Shown: positions 46,367 through 57,334, counted from the first letter of the stretch. The stretch: DNA of 64,000 bases from Phallusia mammillata (GCA_003260075.1 QLIY01000025.1:293929-357928); one strand, 5' to 3'. The notes: generated by a model from the letters alone, not told the origin. Program-made: numbers and translations.

Positions 46367-48806
46367 ATACCCATTCCATGATGCACGATAGGCATAAATG
46401 ATGTTGGATCAATTCCCTATTAGTCCTGCATTGAAACCAATGTCCCTTGAAATAGTCTATGTAGTGAATATTCGTGGTACTCTGTTTAGGTGCTTTTGTA
46501 CTTTTTGACATATTTAGTTTTAATTTATTTGCCAAGTGTTTAAATGTCAAATATTATTTGTTTTATACTTTATACTACAGTATTGTATTGTAAACATGTA
46601 AAATAACTGGACAACTAAATCTCAGAACAGCCTTGTTACACCAAACGTTTGTAAATGTTAAACCTTTTTAGTAATAGTTGCGACTTGGAACAATCCTTTG
46701 TTATGAGTGGTTTTGCACATTCCTGCCTGTATTTTATAGATCTATGTGTGTTTCAATCGTTGTGGAAAGGGCGTTCACGGCGTCAGTTAAACAATGTTAT
46801 CCTATCTTTTAAGTCCGTTTGTGATGTTTTTGTGGTAATTGAGTGGAGTTGATTTCGCTGGGTGGAAAAGCTATAGGTTCTCCATTTACATGAAAATCAG
46901 AAAGTTGAAACATGTGAGTACACAACTGATGGGTGAAGGGTGGGCGCGCACAAGCAGAACCAGGGCTCCTCAACAGCATTATTTCACCACCCATCTCTAC
47001 TTTTAATATTACAAAAAATATTTTACCTGTGGGCATAACCCGAACAGAAATTTGTTATTGAATGATAAAAGTAGATACCGCCAATTTAGTATTACAAAAT
47101 GCCCAGCGGTTGGCGCTATACTGTCTAGGTTGAGAATTGAGTTACGCCGTCAATACAAAGCGCTATGTGTTGGGGGCACGTTTGAAACTGAGTTTAGCAC
47201 AATTTAAATTAACACGACTGCATAAAAGCAGTAGACCTAAGATTGACCAGTCGTATTTGGGTTTGACGCAGAGTTGTGAGGATGAATAAAACGAACTTGA
47301 TTCGGGTCCAACTTTACCAATTTTCGGACCTAATTTGGACTTTGTTCAAAAACTTCGGGTTTATCTGGTTTTCGGGCTTGTACTTTCCGTCTCAGACATT
47401 GCTCACAAGTCTGGTTCACCATGAATCAAAATAAAGTGGTGGCTGAGGGCAACATATGTTGAAATGACATCTGCAACACCGGAACACCTTATCCAGGATT
47501 TTACCTAGGTGCGCAGCTGATTCTATGCTACGTCATTTCCAAGATGCCACTTAAATCGATCCTTGCGAGAACATTACCGATACTGCAGGTAAATATAGGT
47601 TACATGGACAATTAACTTTTCAAAAGTTCGTTCACGATCATTTTGCGTAATGTTAACAATGATTCGCTACAAATATCAAGTTTGGGATAAGGTTTCAATT
47701 TCGTCTGTTCGCGCCACACACTACAAACAATAATTACTCCTAACACACAATACAATTTTAACTCAATTAATCATTCACATGTTTCCTGCACGTGGTACCA
47801 CAAAATTGTAAGGCAATTCTTGGCAAAAACAACCAAACCCCAACCAACAGAGCTTGGCTTAATCACCATCGTTCGCAAGGTCTTTGTGTGAATTACAACC
47901 CATAAAATGCAAGCCGACTTGGAGCGGATGTCAAAAGTCGAATTGAACACGCGACGTTTCAACCGAAACCGAGGCTCCAAACTCGTGGGAAATCGGCAGT
48001 CTTGACATTTCGTTTCTTAAAAACAGGACGCGAATTGCCCAGCGAGAAACAATAGTTCCAGAAGCAGCAGGTCAGTAACGTTGAAAAGGATAGGTCCGCT
48101 TGGCAAGCGAGGGAAGGCTGCAGGTCAGTTTAGATTTAACATATTTAGAAATAGTTGCTAAAGAATTGATCAAAAAGCTATTAGCCTATTATAGATACCA
48201 AATAGAGTCACTTTTTTGATATTGAGTGCAGTGACTGTGATGTTGTTTTTAGATTGCGAAAATATTCACTGAGGCTTAATTTATTTTCAATCAGTTGCGT
48301 ACAAAATTAGCTGATAGACAATCACGCCCAAAGTCATGCGCAAATTTGGAAGATCGGGGACCATGTACTCTCATGACACACGTGCTGACCGGGATCACAC
48401 CGATTTCCGGGCACCAAACCACCCGCTTGAGCCATTGTTGTCTATTACGTCACAGTGCATGTTTTGGCGTCATAAGCGAGGGGCGCTTTCCATGTGTATC
48501 CGGTTCAAACCAAGTCGCAACAGATTTGCAAGCGTATAAAGGGGAAAGGTTTCTAGCTTGGACCTTAGTCGCCATAAGGCCTATTGACAAGAATATAGAT
48601 AGACTCTTGTCTAGTAACCGCTAACGAGCAGGTAGATATGAATGTACCACTACTTTTAGTTACGCAGGGGGTTAGATGGGTAAACCTGTATCGAATAGGA
48701 ATTGGTTCCTCAATGTACTGGAATTTTGCTTAGGGCTGTTTCAAATACGGGCTATTAGCTTCAGTGACCAATTTTTTTACCTTGTTTTGTCTTGCAGTGA
48801 AACAAG
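46367..48806. other. Intergenic region, no gene seen
   Basis: RABL2 3' flank, then sequence with a CGGGT/CGGGC-rich stretch at 47310-47372 related to the CCCGAA repeat. The last bases (TCTTGCAG at 48790-48797) form a plausible acceptor before the lectin-like gene. The frame at 48295-48624 has no supporting motif. Confidence 0.45.
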
Positions 48807-49712
48807 ATGAACGGTGATCCATACTTGACTGTTGATAATGGCACAAGACCGTCACTGTATTTCCAATCACGAGGAAAGACGTACGACGAAGCAATTACTT
48901 CCTGTCAAATGGATTACGGTGGAAAACTAGCCGTCCTTAAAGAGCCTGGCTTTTTGGATAGAATATCAGATGTAATACCAACGGCATATTCACATTACTA
49001 CCGCATAGGGTTAAAGAAAGAGGTCAACGAAGATGTTTTCCGCTGGGAGGATGGAAGCCTTTTCAAAGACGGTGCGTTGACTATACCCGATGTGGCAGAA
49101 ACAAATGACTGTCTGGCAATGAGCGTTTACAAGCCTATTGGGTCAAGCCACGTCTTGCTTCGCCCAGTAGAGTGCGATAGAGCGCTAGCTTACATCTGTC
49201 AAAGCGTGGAATCGCCAGATGATTTGTATGGCAGTCAGACGATTGAAAGAGTGGCACTGGCCGCTGCGATAGCAACAGCCGCAACTGTTTGCCTCCTTTT
49301 AGTTGTAGCTTTTCTAGCGGTTTTCTTGATTCGCAGGAAGTGGGCAATAAAAGAAAGGAAAACGAAACGCGAAACCAAGACAAGTACAACAACAGTTTTA
49401 ACGTCGGACAGTGAACATGCTGAAACGCCGTCAAATGAACCCAGTTTCAACACACTGAGTGCAAATCAGGGCACTATCCCAGCGTACCAGGATGTGGGCT
49501 ATTGTAGTGTTGATGAACTTGCAGAACAAGGTGCATTTGATTTGGAAAGCGGCGGTAGCGAGGTACACAAAACTGCATCAACACAAGTGTACACAATGGC
49601 TGAAGATGTCACGGATGTGTCAGCATTGTACAGTGTGGTGAACAAAAAAACAAAACGCAACGCGGTCAAAAACGAAAAAGATAGTTTCGATGACATAACT
49701 TCTAACGGTTAG
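48807..49712 (+). CDS. C-type-lectin-like domain membrane protein with tyrosine tail
   Basis: A single 301-codon frame. The lectin-like domain spans about 15-133, with all four core cysteines (C33, C102, C123, C131), FQSRGKTYDEAITSC, GGKLAVL, RIGLKK and FRWEDGS. The EPN and WND calcium/sugar motifs are missing (RPVECDR instead), so sugar binding in the classical way is unlikely. A membrane helix lies at 149-175 followed by basic RRKWAIKERKTKR, then a 120-residue tail with Tyr227, VGYCSV (Y232, ITIM-like), VYTMA (Y262) and LYSVVNKKTK (Y275). Layout resembles layilin/chondrolectin. No signal peptide is coded: an in-frame TGA precedes the ATG, directly at a splice acceptor, so the first exon seems to be leader only. 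AATAAA follows at 49763. Confidence 0.8.
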   Translation: MNGDPYLTVDNGTRPSLYFQSRGKTYDEAITSCQMDYGGKLAVLKEPGFLDRISDVIPTAYSHYYRIGLKKEVNEDVFRWEDGSLFKDGALTIPDVAETNDCLAMSVYKPIGSSHVLLRPVECDRALAYICQSVESPDDLYGSQTIERVALAAAIATAATVCLLLVVAFLAVFLIRRKWAIKERKTKRETKTSTTTVLTSDSEHAETPSNEPSFNTLSANQGTIPAYQDVGYCSVDELAEQGAFDLESGGSEVHKTASTQVYTMAEDVTDVSALYSVVNKKTKRNAVKNEKDSFDDITSNG

Positions 49713-50380
49713 TTGGTGTTCTAACTTCGTGTGCAATGCTCTGTACAGCTTTTGTCTGCCTGAATAAAATTTGACACCGTGGAGACATGCTGAAATTTAG
49801 TGCAAAACCAGAGAGCAGACAATGACCCTACAATGACAGCGGTTTAGTTTGGTTTAATTTTGTAACCATTTATTTTCATAAAGAGTCAAAGCAAAGAATT
49901 TGCTACACACAACGAAGGTTGATACCCGCACACTGAAAAAAGGACATTTTCTAGTGACCCGAAATGAGTTTATTACAAATCGTGCATTGTTTGTTTAAGT
50001 AATAGGCAAAGAGGGTTTGCAGGTGCACAGGAGAGTTAGCTCATTGGTACAAGGTCCAGCGAGTCCATTGGTTAGAGTTTAAATAACACAAGTACAAATT
50101 TGTGTGAAGTACAATTTGCCGGGAGTTCATGATTTAAGTCTAGATGATATATAAAAGCCACGGAAGTTGCGACAGCGTGTTGAAATTTTTGCAATAACGC
50201 CGGCACTAACCTTAACACACAAATAGGGGCCTATACCGTGTAACCATAACGAATTAAATATAGAAAAACAATGCTCAGCTGCATATACTGATCGCCTTAA
50301 GAAAATCAGGCGTTGCTTTTTGTGGCGATGGATTACTGCTGGCATGGTTCAATGTATATAAAAAACATACTCCACATGCA
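49713..50380. other. Convergent intergenic region
   Basis: AATAAA at 49763-49768 is the probable poly(A) signal of the lectin-like gene, about 50 bases after its stop. No clear minus-strand signal for MTCH2 was found. Nothing else coding. Confidence 0.5.
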
Positions 50381-53300
50381 TTAGGACTTGTATGTAATTG
50401 GCGGAGGCGGCATAGGAGAAACAGATGTGGCTGCAACAGCGTGGGCAACCGCCTTTCTAAACCACATGCTAGATCCACGAGATGTCTGGCCCTTAATTTA
50501 AAAATAGAGTGTGGTTTATAGAACGCATGAAGCTAAACAATAAAAAATGTGATTTATAATTTTCTTGCTGTACCACACTAATGTCATGTTCAAGTGCCAG
50601 GACTTTTTTCATGTGTTTAAACCCCTTGCTCTTAGAGCCCCGACTAGACAGCTATGGTTTTCCTAGGGTTTACCACAAAACAAACTCACAAAGGTTCAAG
50701 TGAATACAGTTTACATTTCAGTTTAATGATTATCAAGCACCGCAATTGGCACAGTACATGTAGCTGTAGTTGCTTTCCCATTTTATAGCAATTATATTGC
50801 AGTTGTAACCAAATTTTAACAAACAAAAAAACCTACCAACATGAAAAGAATACCTGTTTATGCAGATCTTTCAAGCAAGAGTACCATCCACCATAAATAA
50901 CCATAAAAGGTGGTCTGCCTCCTTGAATTCTGGCTCCATTTACAGCCATCACAGTACTAGTTACTGACAGTGGGTAGGTGACTGTTTGGGCCACATAGCT
51001 CATTGCCATTTGTGAGTATTGCCTTAAATCCTTCAGATCACTCTAAACACAAAAAAACATGTTTTACCGAAATGCCTTATTTTTATCTACATAATGATTT
51101 AACACTTATAGAACTGATTATTATAACAATTATAAATTGCACAAATAATTGAAAGCAAGTTAGCCCAAGCCTGTTTAAAAATACAATAGCTTTTTTCTTT
51201 CAGTTTTTAATTGCAAATTTAAAAACAAACATATATATATATTTTGTTTTTATTTAGACTTACTAGACTTAAGTTTACTTAATAAACTCAATACTTATAC
51301 TGATAATACAATCAAACAAGAAAAACATTGTTAGAACTGAATAGCTATATAGAGGAAGATAAAACAATTTGTCTTACTGATTCAGTCAGGACATATGTGT
51401 TTAATGCATAAGCCAACAAATTACTCAGCCAGATGGTAATGATCTCAGCAACGAGTCTTGGAGCCAAACCGCTAGAAAAACAACCATTAATGAATTTTGT
51501 AATAAACCTGCATCAAGTGCATATTAAGAACTCACGCAAAGAACCCAAGAATTCCATCTTCCTTATAGATCTCCACAGTGGATAAATACATGTTGCAATA
51601 AATAGTTTCTTGGCCAATAAACTGGGCCATTGTCCGGAGTGCAATTACTTGTATGTAAAATATAACATGTAAATTCCAAGTGTAGTGGTCAAAGAGAGTC
51701 GTTTTTATCTTTTACTTTATTAAACATCTAAACATGTGTATGTGCTAGTGCTCAATACTGATCAGAATGAACAACTATGTGCAATTTGCATGTAAGTGAA
51801 AAGCTACAGTACAGCTCATGTAATAAACATACCATGAAAGGGTTGTGAAATGATGACGGCACTACATCGAGCGATCATTTCCTTTGTAGTCTACAACAAA
51901 GTATGTTTGTTGATGCACCACAACAGCTGGTCTTGTTTTGGTTGTCAGTTTGTCACATTATTTCCACAAGCAAAAAAATCGCATTAATTAAATAAATTAC
52001 CTCAAAAAAATTCACATAAAATTAGATTTAATACATATATCAATTTCAAAATAAATTCGTAAACATTGGTAAAAAATTAAGAATGATACGATTTGGAAAC
52101 ACATTTAGACAACATCAGTTAACAATCAGGAAAAAAGACAGATCTCATCGCAGCAAATGTCACACTCACGTGATCGCAAACCTTGTTAAGTAGAGTTTTC
52201 ACATCATCTTTGCTTGTTGGTGCTTCCCGACTCATTTGTGGTTCAATGAACTGCAAAACCAACAAAAACCAGTCACACAAAAGAACAAAGCCACAACTAT
52301 AAAGACACTGTAAACAACAATAATATAACACATGCAAAAAAGTGAATTGTAAATAGTCACTTCGATCACAAAAAAGGCAAAGGTGCCACTTATGTACTAA
52401 TCATGGTAAATCACCACACAGCAATCTCATTAAAAACAAAATTAGTCAAACATCAATAATACAAATTGTTTCCAACAAAAGACTAATATTCTACAAACAG
52501 TACACACAACCTGCAACAAAATTTTAGTTTGTGCTTGGTGCAGAAGTAAACAAATGAAATATTGGCAGGCACAACATGCTACTGGACGGGGTGAAGAAAA
52601 TACACAGCTGATTAGAAACAATGAAACTATACAAGTTTGTCATGCAATGTCACTTACATTGGCCTTTTTTAGTGCCTGCAATTTGAAACAAATGTGAAAT
52701 TATATAGAATGTCCTGTGATTACAAAAAAAACTACTTGAAGCATGAATATATTTAATGTACATGTATTATTTGTTGACATGCATAAATATACATGTTTGA
52801 ATACAAGAGTATACAGGGAAAGGATGTTAAACTAAAAATTGCTGACTATTTTTTAGTGATGGGACGGGTACCCGGTACTCGGTATCGAAATATTTTGTCT
52901 CGGGGGGGGGGTTTTTTAAATTGAAGTAATAAAACAAACATGGACTGTACTATCAATTCATCACCCGTAACCCCTATTTTGTCTCTTCAGCATCTAAGGC
53001 TTTAAGTAAGCAGAGGACTAACTTTTTTCACCCTGGCACAGCCATAAACATACAATCTAAAAATGCACAATCAATGATATAATTATCACATTAATTCCAT
53101 GAGCATTAGTTTGATAACGAAACAAATGTGGTTATATCTGCACTGTTGCATTTGTGTATGAATTCTAATAGAATCACACATAATTGTGTAGTGCAAAAAA
53201 GATATTATATGAGTTATTATTAGATGCAAATAGCAGATTTGAATTCCAGTTCAAAAATGTACTAAATATACACCAGGCAACAAAGGTTTGCAATTATGTT

Positions 53301-53969
53301 CACCTGACCAACAGCAGAATATGTAAGCGAAGTAGAAAGATTTGCACAAATCCTTGGCCCTACACCACGATATAATCCCAAGAAGCCATCAGTTTTCCTA
53401 ATATGTTTCACTGCAAAACAATGTTTAATAAGTCAGTAGGTAAATGTAAAGGGCTAAATTTGAAACAGGTTTATGACAGAAAAATTGTTGATGTTTGTTG
53501 ATGAAGTAGTTTGAAAAAGTGTCTTCTTTACATTTGTAAACATTTTAGAGATAAAATAAAAGTTACAATAAATTACAAGGAAATCAAACAAAAGACCAAA
53601 TAGAGATAAAAGACCAAATTTAACTTAAAACAATATAAAAGCACACATAAATAGCCACTGTACTTACTATACTCAAAAACGCCTGGGTATTGAAGTTGTT
53701 TTCGGAAGAACATGTTTCTTCCCATTACTGGTGCAAGCGGTTCATGTCCAAGCTGTAAAAATGATGAGAAAAATTAAATGAAAATCAGCATCAGTTTCTA
53801 TCCGTTTGGTAATAAATTTGAAAACAACTAAACATGATGATTGTCTCAATTGAAAATCAAGATGTGCAAATCAGAATCCCACCTGAATTAGGACTTTGAC
53901 ATAAGTAAATGGATGTGCAAGCACAGTCATTCCTGCCCCAGCAGCAACAGATTGCCAGTCAATATCCAT
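50381..53969 (-). CDS. MTCH2: Mitochondrial carrier homolog 2
   Basis: Ten exons (53883-53969, 53668-53752, 53304-53410, 52658-52675, 52170-52250, 51833-51890, 51536-51647, 51378-51471, 50854-51042, 50381-50491) total 942 nt, 313 residues (human 303), with all phases closing. Conserved blocks: GMTVLAHPFTYVKVLIQ, LGHEPLAPVMGRNMF, GLYRGVGPRIC, TTKEMIARCSAVIISQPFHV, VIALRTMAQFIG, GILGFFAGLAPRL and TYPLSVTSTVMAVNG, then SRGSSMWFRK near the end. By family it is a degenerate SLC25 protein of the outer mitochondrial membrane, known as a tBID receptor and insertase for tail-anchored proteins. Exon 4 is an 18-nt micro-exon (ALKKAN). The proline-rich C-terminus (PMPPPPITYKS) differs from vertebrates. 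Confidence 0.93.
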
Positions 53970-54121
53970 GGTATGTTTTAGATTGTTTGTATGCAATGCA
54001 AAAACACAACTTCCCCTTAGCAGGCAAAAGTAAAATCTGTTTGAATTTGAAACAAAAACACGACTTTGAAAACCAACACACCTTAAAACACCAGACAAAA
54101 GCTTGAAACTACATCACTAAT

Positions 54122-54444
54122 ATTAAATAACAAAATATGTCGAAGTCGAATCTCGCAATGCGCAATCGAGAGTCAAGAATCGAGAGTCGGGTGTCGGGAC
54201 AGATTTCTGCATTGTGCAATCATCCGTAAAGAGCAAAGGTCTTTCTTCATACATAAATTATTTGCAACAATCTAATATGCCCGTTATTTGTTAATTTTAA
54301 ACTGATGACCTGGATAAACAAATTAAAAACGTCCTTATTACGGCTCAGCCATTTTGTGTTAGAATAACGTAAGAACTGACAGTAGCCAGGTTTGCGAAAT
54401 TCCGGTGGGTGGCGCAACATAACATAGGTGTTTATGGTGACAAT
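54122..54444. other. Upstream region of MTCH2, partly repeat
   Basis: GAATCGAGAGTC-type short repeats at about 54146-54200. At 54380-54440 a stretch (GGTGGGTGGCGCAACATAAC, GGTGTTTATGGTGACAATAA) resembles the arms of the foldback element at 55306, suggesting a decayed relative. Confidence 0.45.
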
Positions 54445-54499
54445 AATCAAAGAACCCTGTCCTGGGTTCGAACCCCGTGAAAAAAAATCAAAGAACCCT
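54445..54499 (+). mobile_element. Minimal retroposed tRNA fragment with 14-bp TSD
   Basis: AATCAAAGAACCCT occurs at 54445-54458 and again at 54486-54499. Between them are 27 nt: GTCCTGGGTTCGAACCCCGT plus G and an A run. The insert is a tRNA T-arm (B-box GGTTCGAACCC) with a short poly-A, as expected for a severely 5'-truncated tRNA or tRNA-SINE insertion by LINE machinery. Confidence 0.65.
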
Positions 54500-54700
54500 T
54501 TAAATCGCTTGGTGCACATTTATATCGCTTGGTGCATCTTTATGCCACTTAGCGCACCTTTATGTCACTTAGCGCACCTTAATATCGCTAGGTAAAGGTA
54601 CATCTAGCATTATACAGATGCACCAAGCAAAATAAAGTTGCACCGAGCGATATAAAGTTGCACCAGGCGATCCAAGTGATCCAAGCGATCCTGTATATTT
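54500..54700. repeat. About 19-bp tandem repeat that flips orientation
   Basis: The left half repeats (T)ATCGCTTGGTGCACCTTTA-like units (54503-54600). The right half (54612-54680) repeats the reverse complement (ATAAAGTTGCACCAAGCGA-like). The whole can fold into a long imperfect hairpin. Confidence 0.7.
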
Positions 54701-54721
54701 TAGATGCACCGCCGTGTGGTA

Positions 54722-54830
54722 TGTTACGGCTCGTATCAATGCAAAGATTTATTTTGAAACGTTTGTGTTGTTTTGCAAGAAAATTTAACTTTTCGGTTGT
54801 CCTTATTTTAGAGTGTGGATGGCAACCCTG
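54722..54830 (-). mobile_element. Truncated copy of the GGTTGCCAT element (inverse)
   Basis: Reverse orientation end with GGATGGCAACCCTG, and GGCTCGTAT..AAGATTT and TTTAACTTTTCGGTTGTCCTT matching 54901-55060 in inverse. Only one end is present. Confidence 0.6.
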
Positions 54831-54900
54831 CCTATAGCAATGGTGGTTGTATGACGTAGGTTCATTGCGATTAAGCAAGCAACAAAACTGGGCCTATAGG

Positions 54901-55282
54901 CAGAGTTATCATCGACTTGAAACCAAAAATAAGGACAACCGAAAAATTAAATTTTTATACGAAATGAAACAAACGTTTTTGAACAAATCTTTGCATTTAT
55001 ACGAGCCATGACATATCATTTGCAACATTTTGGACAGAAACAATCTTTTCCAGCAACTCGTTGTGCGTAGAAAATACTTGTGCATGTCACAACAGGCCAG
55101 GTCTAGGTTTACTTTTGCTTGTAGCAGAGATTTGACTATAGTAATTGTTAAAAATAAGACAAAATAAGGACTCCAGTCAAAAATAAGGACATTTCTTAGA
55201 AATAAGGACAATGAACTTTTCTAAGACATAGGCCTTCAAAATAAGGACAAATCTTAGAAATAAGGACGTTATGGCAACCCTG
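54901..55282. mobile_element. hAT-like MITE with 8-bp TSD
   Basis: Ends CAGAGTTATCATCGACTTG and ATGGCAACCCTG (imperfect inverted repeat), with AAAATAAGGACAA strings near both ends. Flanks CCTATAGG (54893-54900) and TCTATAGG (55283-55290) match at 7 of 8. It is 382 bp. Related copies lie at 54722 and 56503. Confidence 0.8.
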
Positions 55283-55305
55283 TCTATAGGTAACAGGTTC
55301 CTTTT

Positions 55306-55525
55306 GGTAGAGCTACTAACACTGAGCTTCACCTTTGGCCCGACCTGGGAACTTCTGGTAGGTGGCGCAAAAGAGCAAAGGCGTTTATGGTGCTGTTACA
55401 GCAATTTGGGTTTATGGTAAGAATAATTGCTGAGTCAGCACCATAAACGCTTATTCTCTTTTGCGCCGCCTACCAGAAGTTCCCAGGTCGGGCCAAAGGT
55501 GAAGCTCAGTGTTAGTAGCTCTACC
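55306..55525. mobile_element. Foldback element with 9-bp TSD (Mutator-like)
   Basis: GTTCCTTTT lies at 55297-55305 and 55526-55534. The element begins GGTAGAGCTACTAACACTGA and ends with its exact inverse. The two arms are about 100 nt each with few mismatches (GTGGCG/GCGGCG, GAGCAAAGG/GAGAATAAG), leaving a loop of about 18 nt. G-start termini, long inverted repeats and 9-bp duplications fit non-autonomous Mutator-like elements. Confidence 0.85.
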
Positions 55526-55844
55526 GTTCCTTTTGGGGGGATTTAATCATATTGGGATTAGTGTTTCGATACCTCATAATTATTTTTACGCTACGTCCCG
55601 CTACAAGGCTTTAAATATTTATTAGTTAATGGATTATTAAATACATAAACACCCCTAAATAATTGAGTCAGCTATGAAGTTTGTTTAGCGATCTGATAAA
55701 CCATACAAACCTATAAAGCAAAAGACCTATTAAAATATAGATTATGTCCGTGTATTTGGGTGGCCATGTATTATAACTATAAGAGCGCAAAGCTTAGATC
55801 ATGTTAAGTAGGCTATTTGTTAGGCATGTATAGACCATATAGCC

Positions 55845-56165
55845 CACGGATGGGCAACCTTTTTAATACAGGGGCCAGTTAGGAAAATGTATTGCTTACA
55901 GAAGGGCCGCACATCAAATAAACACTAATTTATATTTTCAGCTTTTACTAGAAAATCACGTACAAACGCACCTGAAATATCATAGCAGATACACATCAGT
56001 CTAGCGGTGTAGCCTATGGGTTACATCGCGCTTCAAACAGGAAACTGAAAGAACAAAAGTTCCAACATTATGAACGCTCAAATCGCCTTATTTGGGGAAA
56101 AATAGCTGGAAGAAGATGAAGAGCCGCACAAAAAACAGAAAAGGGCAGCACGTTCCCCACCCCTG
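55845..56165. mobile_element. hAT-like MITE with perfect 8-bp TSD
   Basis: Ends CACGGATGGGCAACCTTTTT and CACGTTCCCCACCCCTG. ATATAGCC lies on both sides (55837-55844, 56166-56173). It is 321 bp. Downstream 56214-56285 is the CCCGAA-type repeat (AACCCGGTCCGAACCCGAAAG). Confidence 0.87.
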
Positions 56166-56502
56166 ATATAGCCTGTTGTCGGGGTGTAACTTACACCGTG
56201 TAAGCTTTCGAAAATTCCAAACCCGGTCCGAACCCGAAAGTGCAAGACCAAAATTCAGCCCAAGCCCGAATTTTTTCAAAAAAATAAAGACCAAATTATA
56301 GGTCGATTCTGACAGAAAGGCAGAAGATCAATACGTGGGAACAGAAGAGAGCTATCGAGTCAATTGTTATTGAAATTTGCAATTCTATTCACAGACATGT
56401 AGATTAATTTTTAACAATCGCTAGGCAGACATCATCAGAAAACAATGGCGCATATAGGAGAGCACTGTTTTTGAACGAACTTATACTAATTTATACGCAG
56501 GG

Positions 56503-56737
56503 TTGCCATCGACTTGAAACCAAAAATAAGGACAATGGAAGAATTAAATTTTCATATGAATAGAAACAAACGTTTTTGAACAAATCTTTGCATTTATACG
56601 AGCCATGACATATCATGCAGTATTTTGGCCAGAAACAATTTGTTCCAGCAACACCTTGTTCGTAGAGAATACTTTGTACATCTCCTGGTAGCTCAGGTCT
56701 ATAGGTTTATGTTACTTGTAGCAAGGATTTGACTAGT
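56503..56737 (+). mobile_element. GGTTGCCAT element copy cut off by poly-G
   Basis: CAGGGTTGCCATCGACTTGA and about 230 bp match 54901-55130 closely (AACAAATCTTTGCATTTATA, GAGCCATGACATATCAT). The match stops abruptly at the G tract starting at 56738, so the other end is missing. Confidence 0.8.

Positions 56738-56806
<69 letters not shown>
56738..56806 (+). repeat. 69-base poly-G tract
   Basis: An uninterrupted run of G immediately after a transposon copy that ends mid-element. The sequence after it (AACAAAGAAAAGG) does not continue the element. It is most likely an assembly join, not a natural tract. The glycine-rich frame it creates is not a gene. Confidence 0.8.
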
Positions 56807-56807
<1 letters not shown>

Positions 56808-56982
56808 ACAAAGAAAAGGTGCTTTGTGATTTATCGACTGACACCGAAACACAAAGGATTTGCTTTTGACAATCAGGGATCAAATAGCATAACAGTCCGG
56901 TTACTGGTCTATAATAGAGCGTGAATTATTTAACAAAACCTGAATGACTGTGCACTTTACATGTGTTTCCATGTAATTATTT

Positions 56983-57334
56983 ATTTTCCATTTTTCGCGA
57001 AACATTGCTTGATTATTTTGAAGATTGTACTTTTAAAGTTATTTTCGTTCGTTTGTGGCATTATTAACAAAGTGGTATTTTTTCAAAAAAAAACATTAAT
57101 TTTTAAAACCAAAAATTCACATTATTTTCATTTTACTTGTTTTTAGCTGGGTAAAATGCTTAACAATTGTGGGTTACTTTGAGATTGCCTAAGGGGGGGG
57201 GGAATTTTCCATTTTTCGCGAAACATTGCTTGATTATTTTGAAGATTGTCGTTAGTGGCATTATTAACAAAGTGGTATTTTTTCAAAGCTGGGTAAAATG
57301 CTTAACAATTGTGGGTTACTTTGAGATTGCCTAA
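56983..57334. repeat. Local duplication across a poly-G with indels between copies
   Basis: 56983-57192 and 57203-57334 share ATTTTCCATTTTTCGCGAAA to GGTTACTTTGAGATTGCCTAA. The right copy lacks two internal blocks of the left (about 15 and 60 nt). The junction is about 10 G. The indel differences fit two alleles placed side by side. Confidence 0.85.

Noticed and set aside
48295-48624. Frame of 109 codons upstream of the lectin-like gene, tested as a source of a signal peptide
   Set aside because: No hydrophobic leader, and the in-frame TGA at 48798-48800 blocks any join to the lectin frame through the visible acceptor.
56736-56924. Glycine-rich frame
   Set aside because: Produced entirely by the 69-base poly-G tract.
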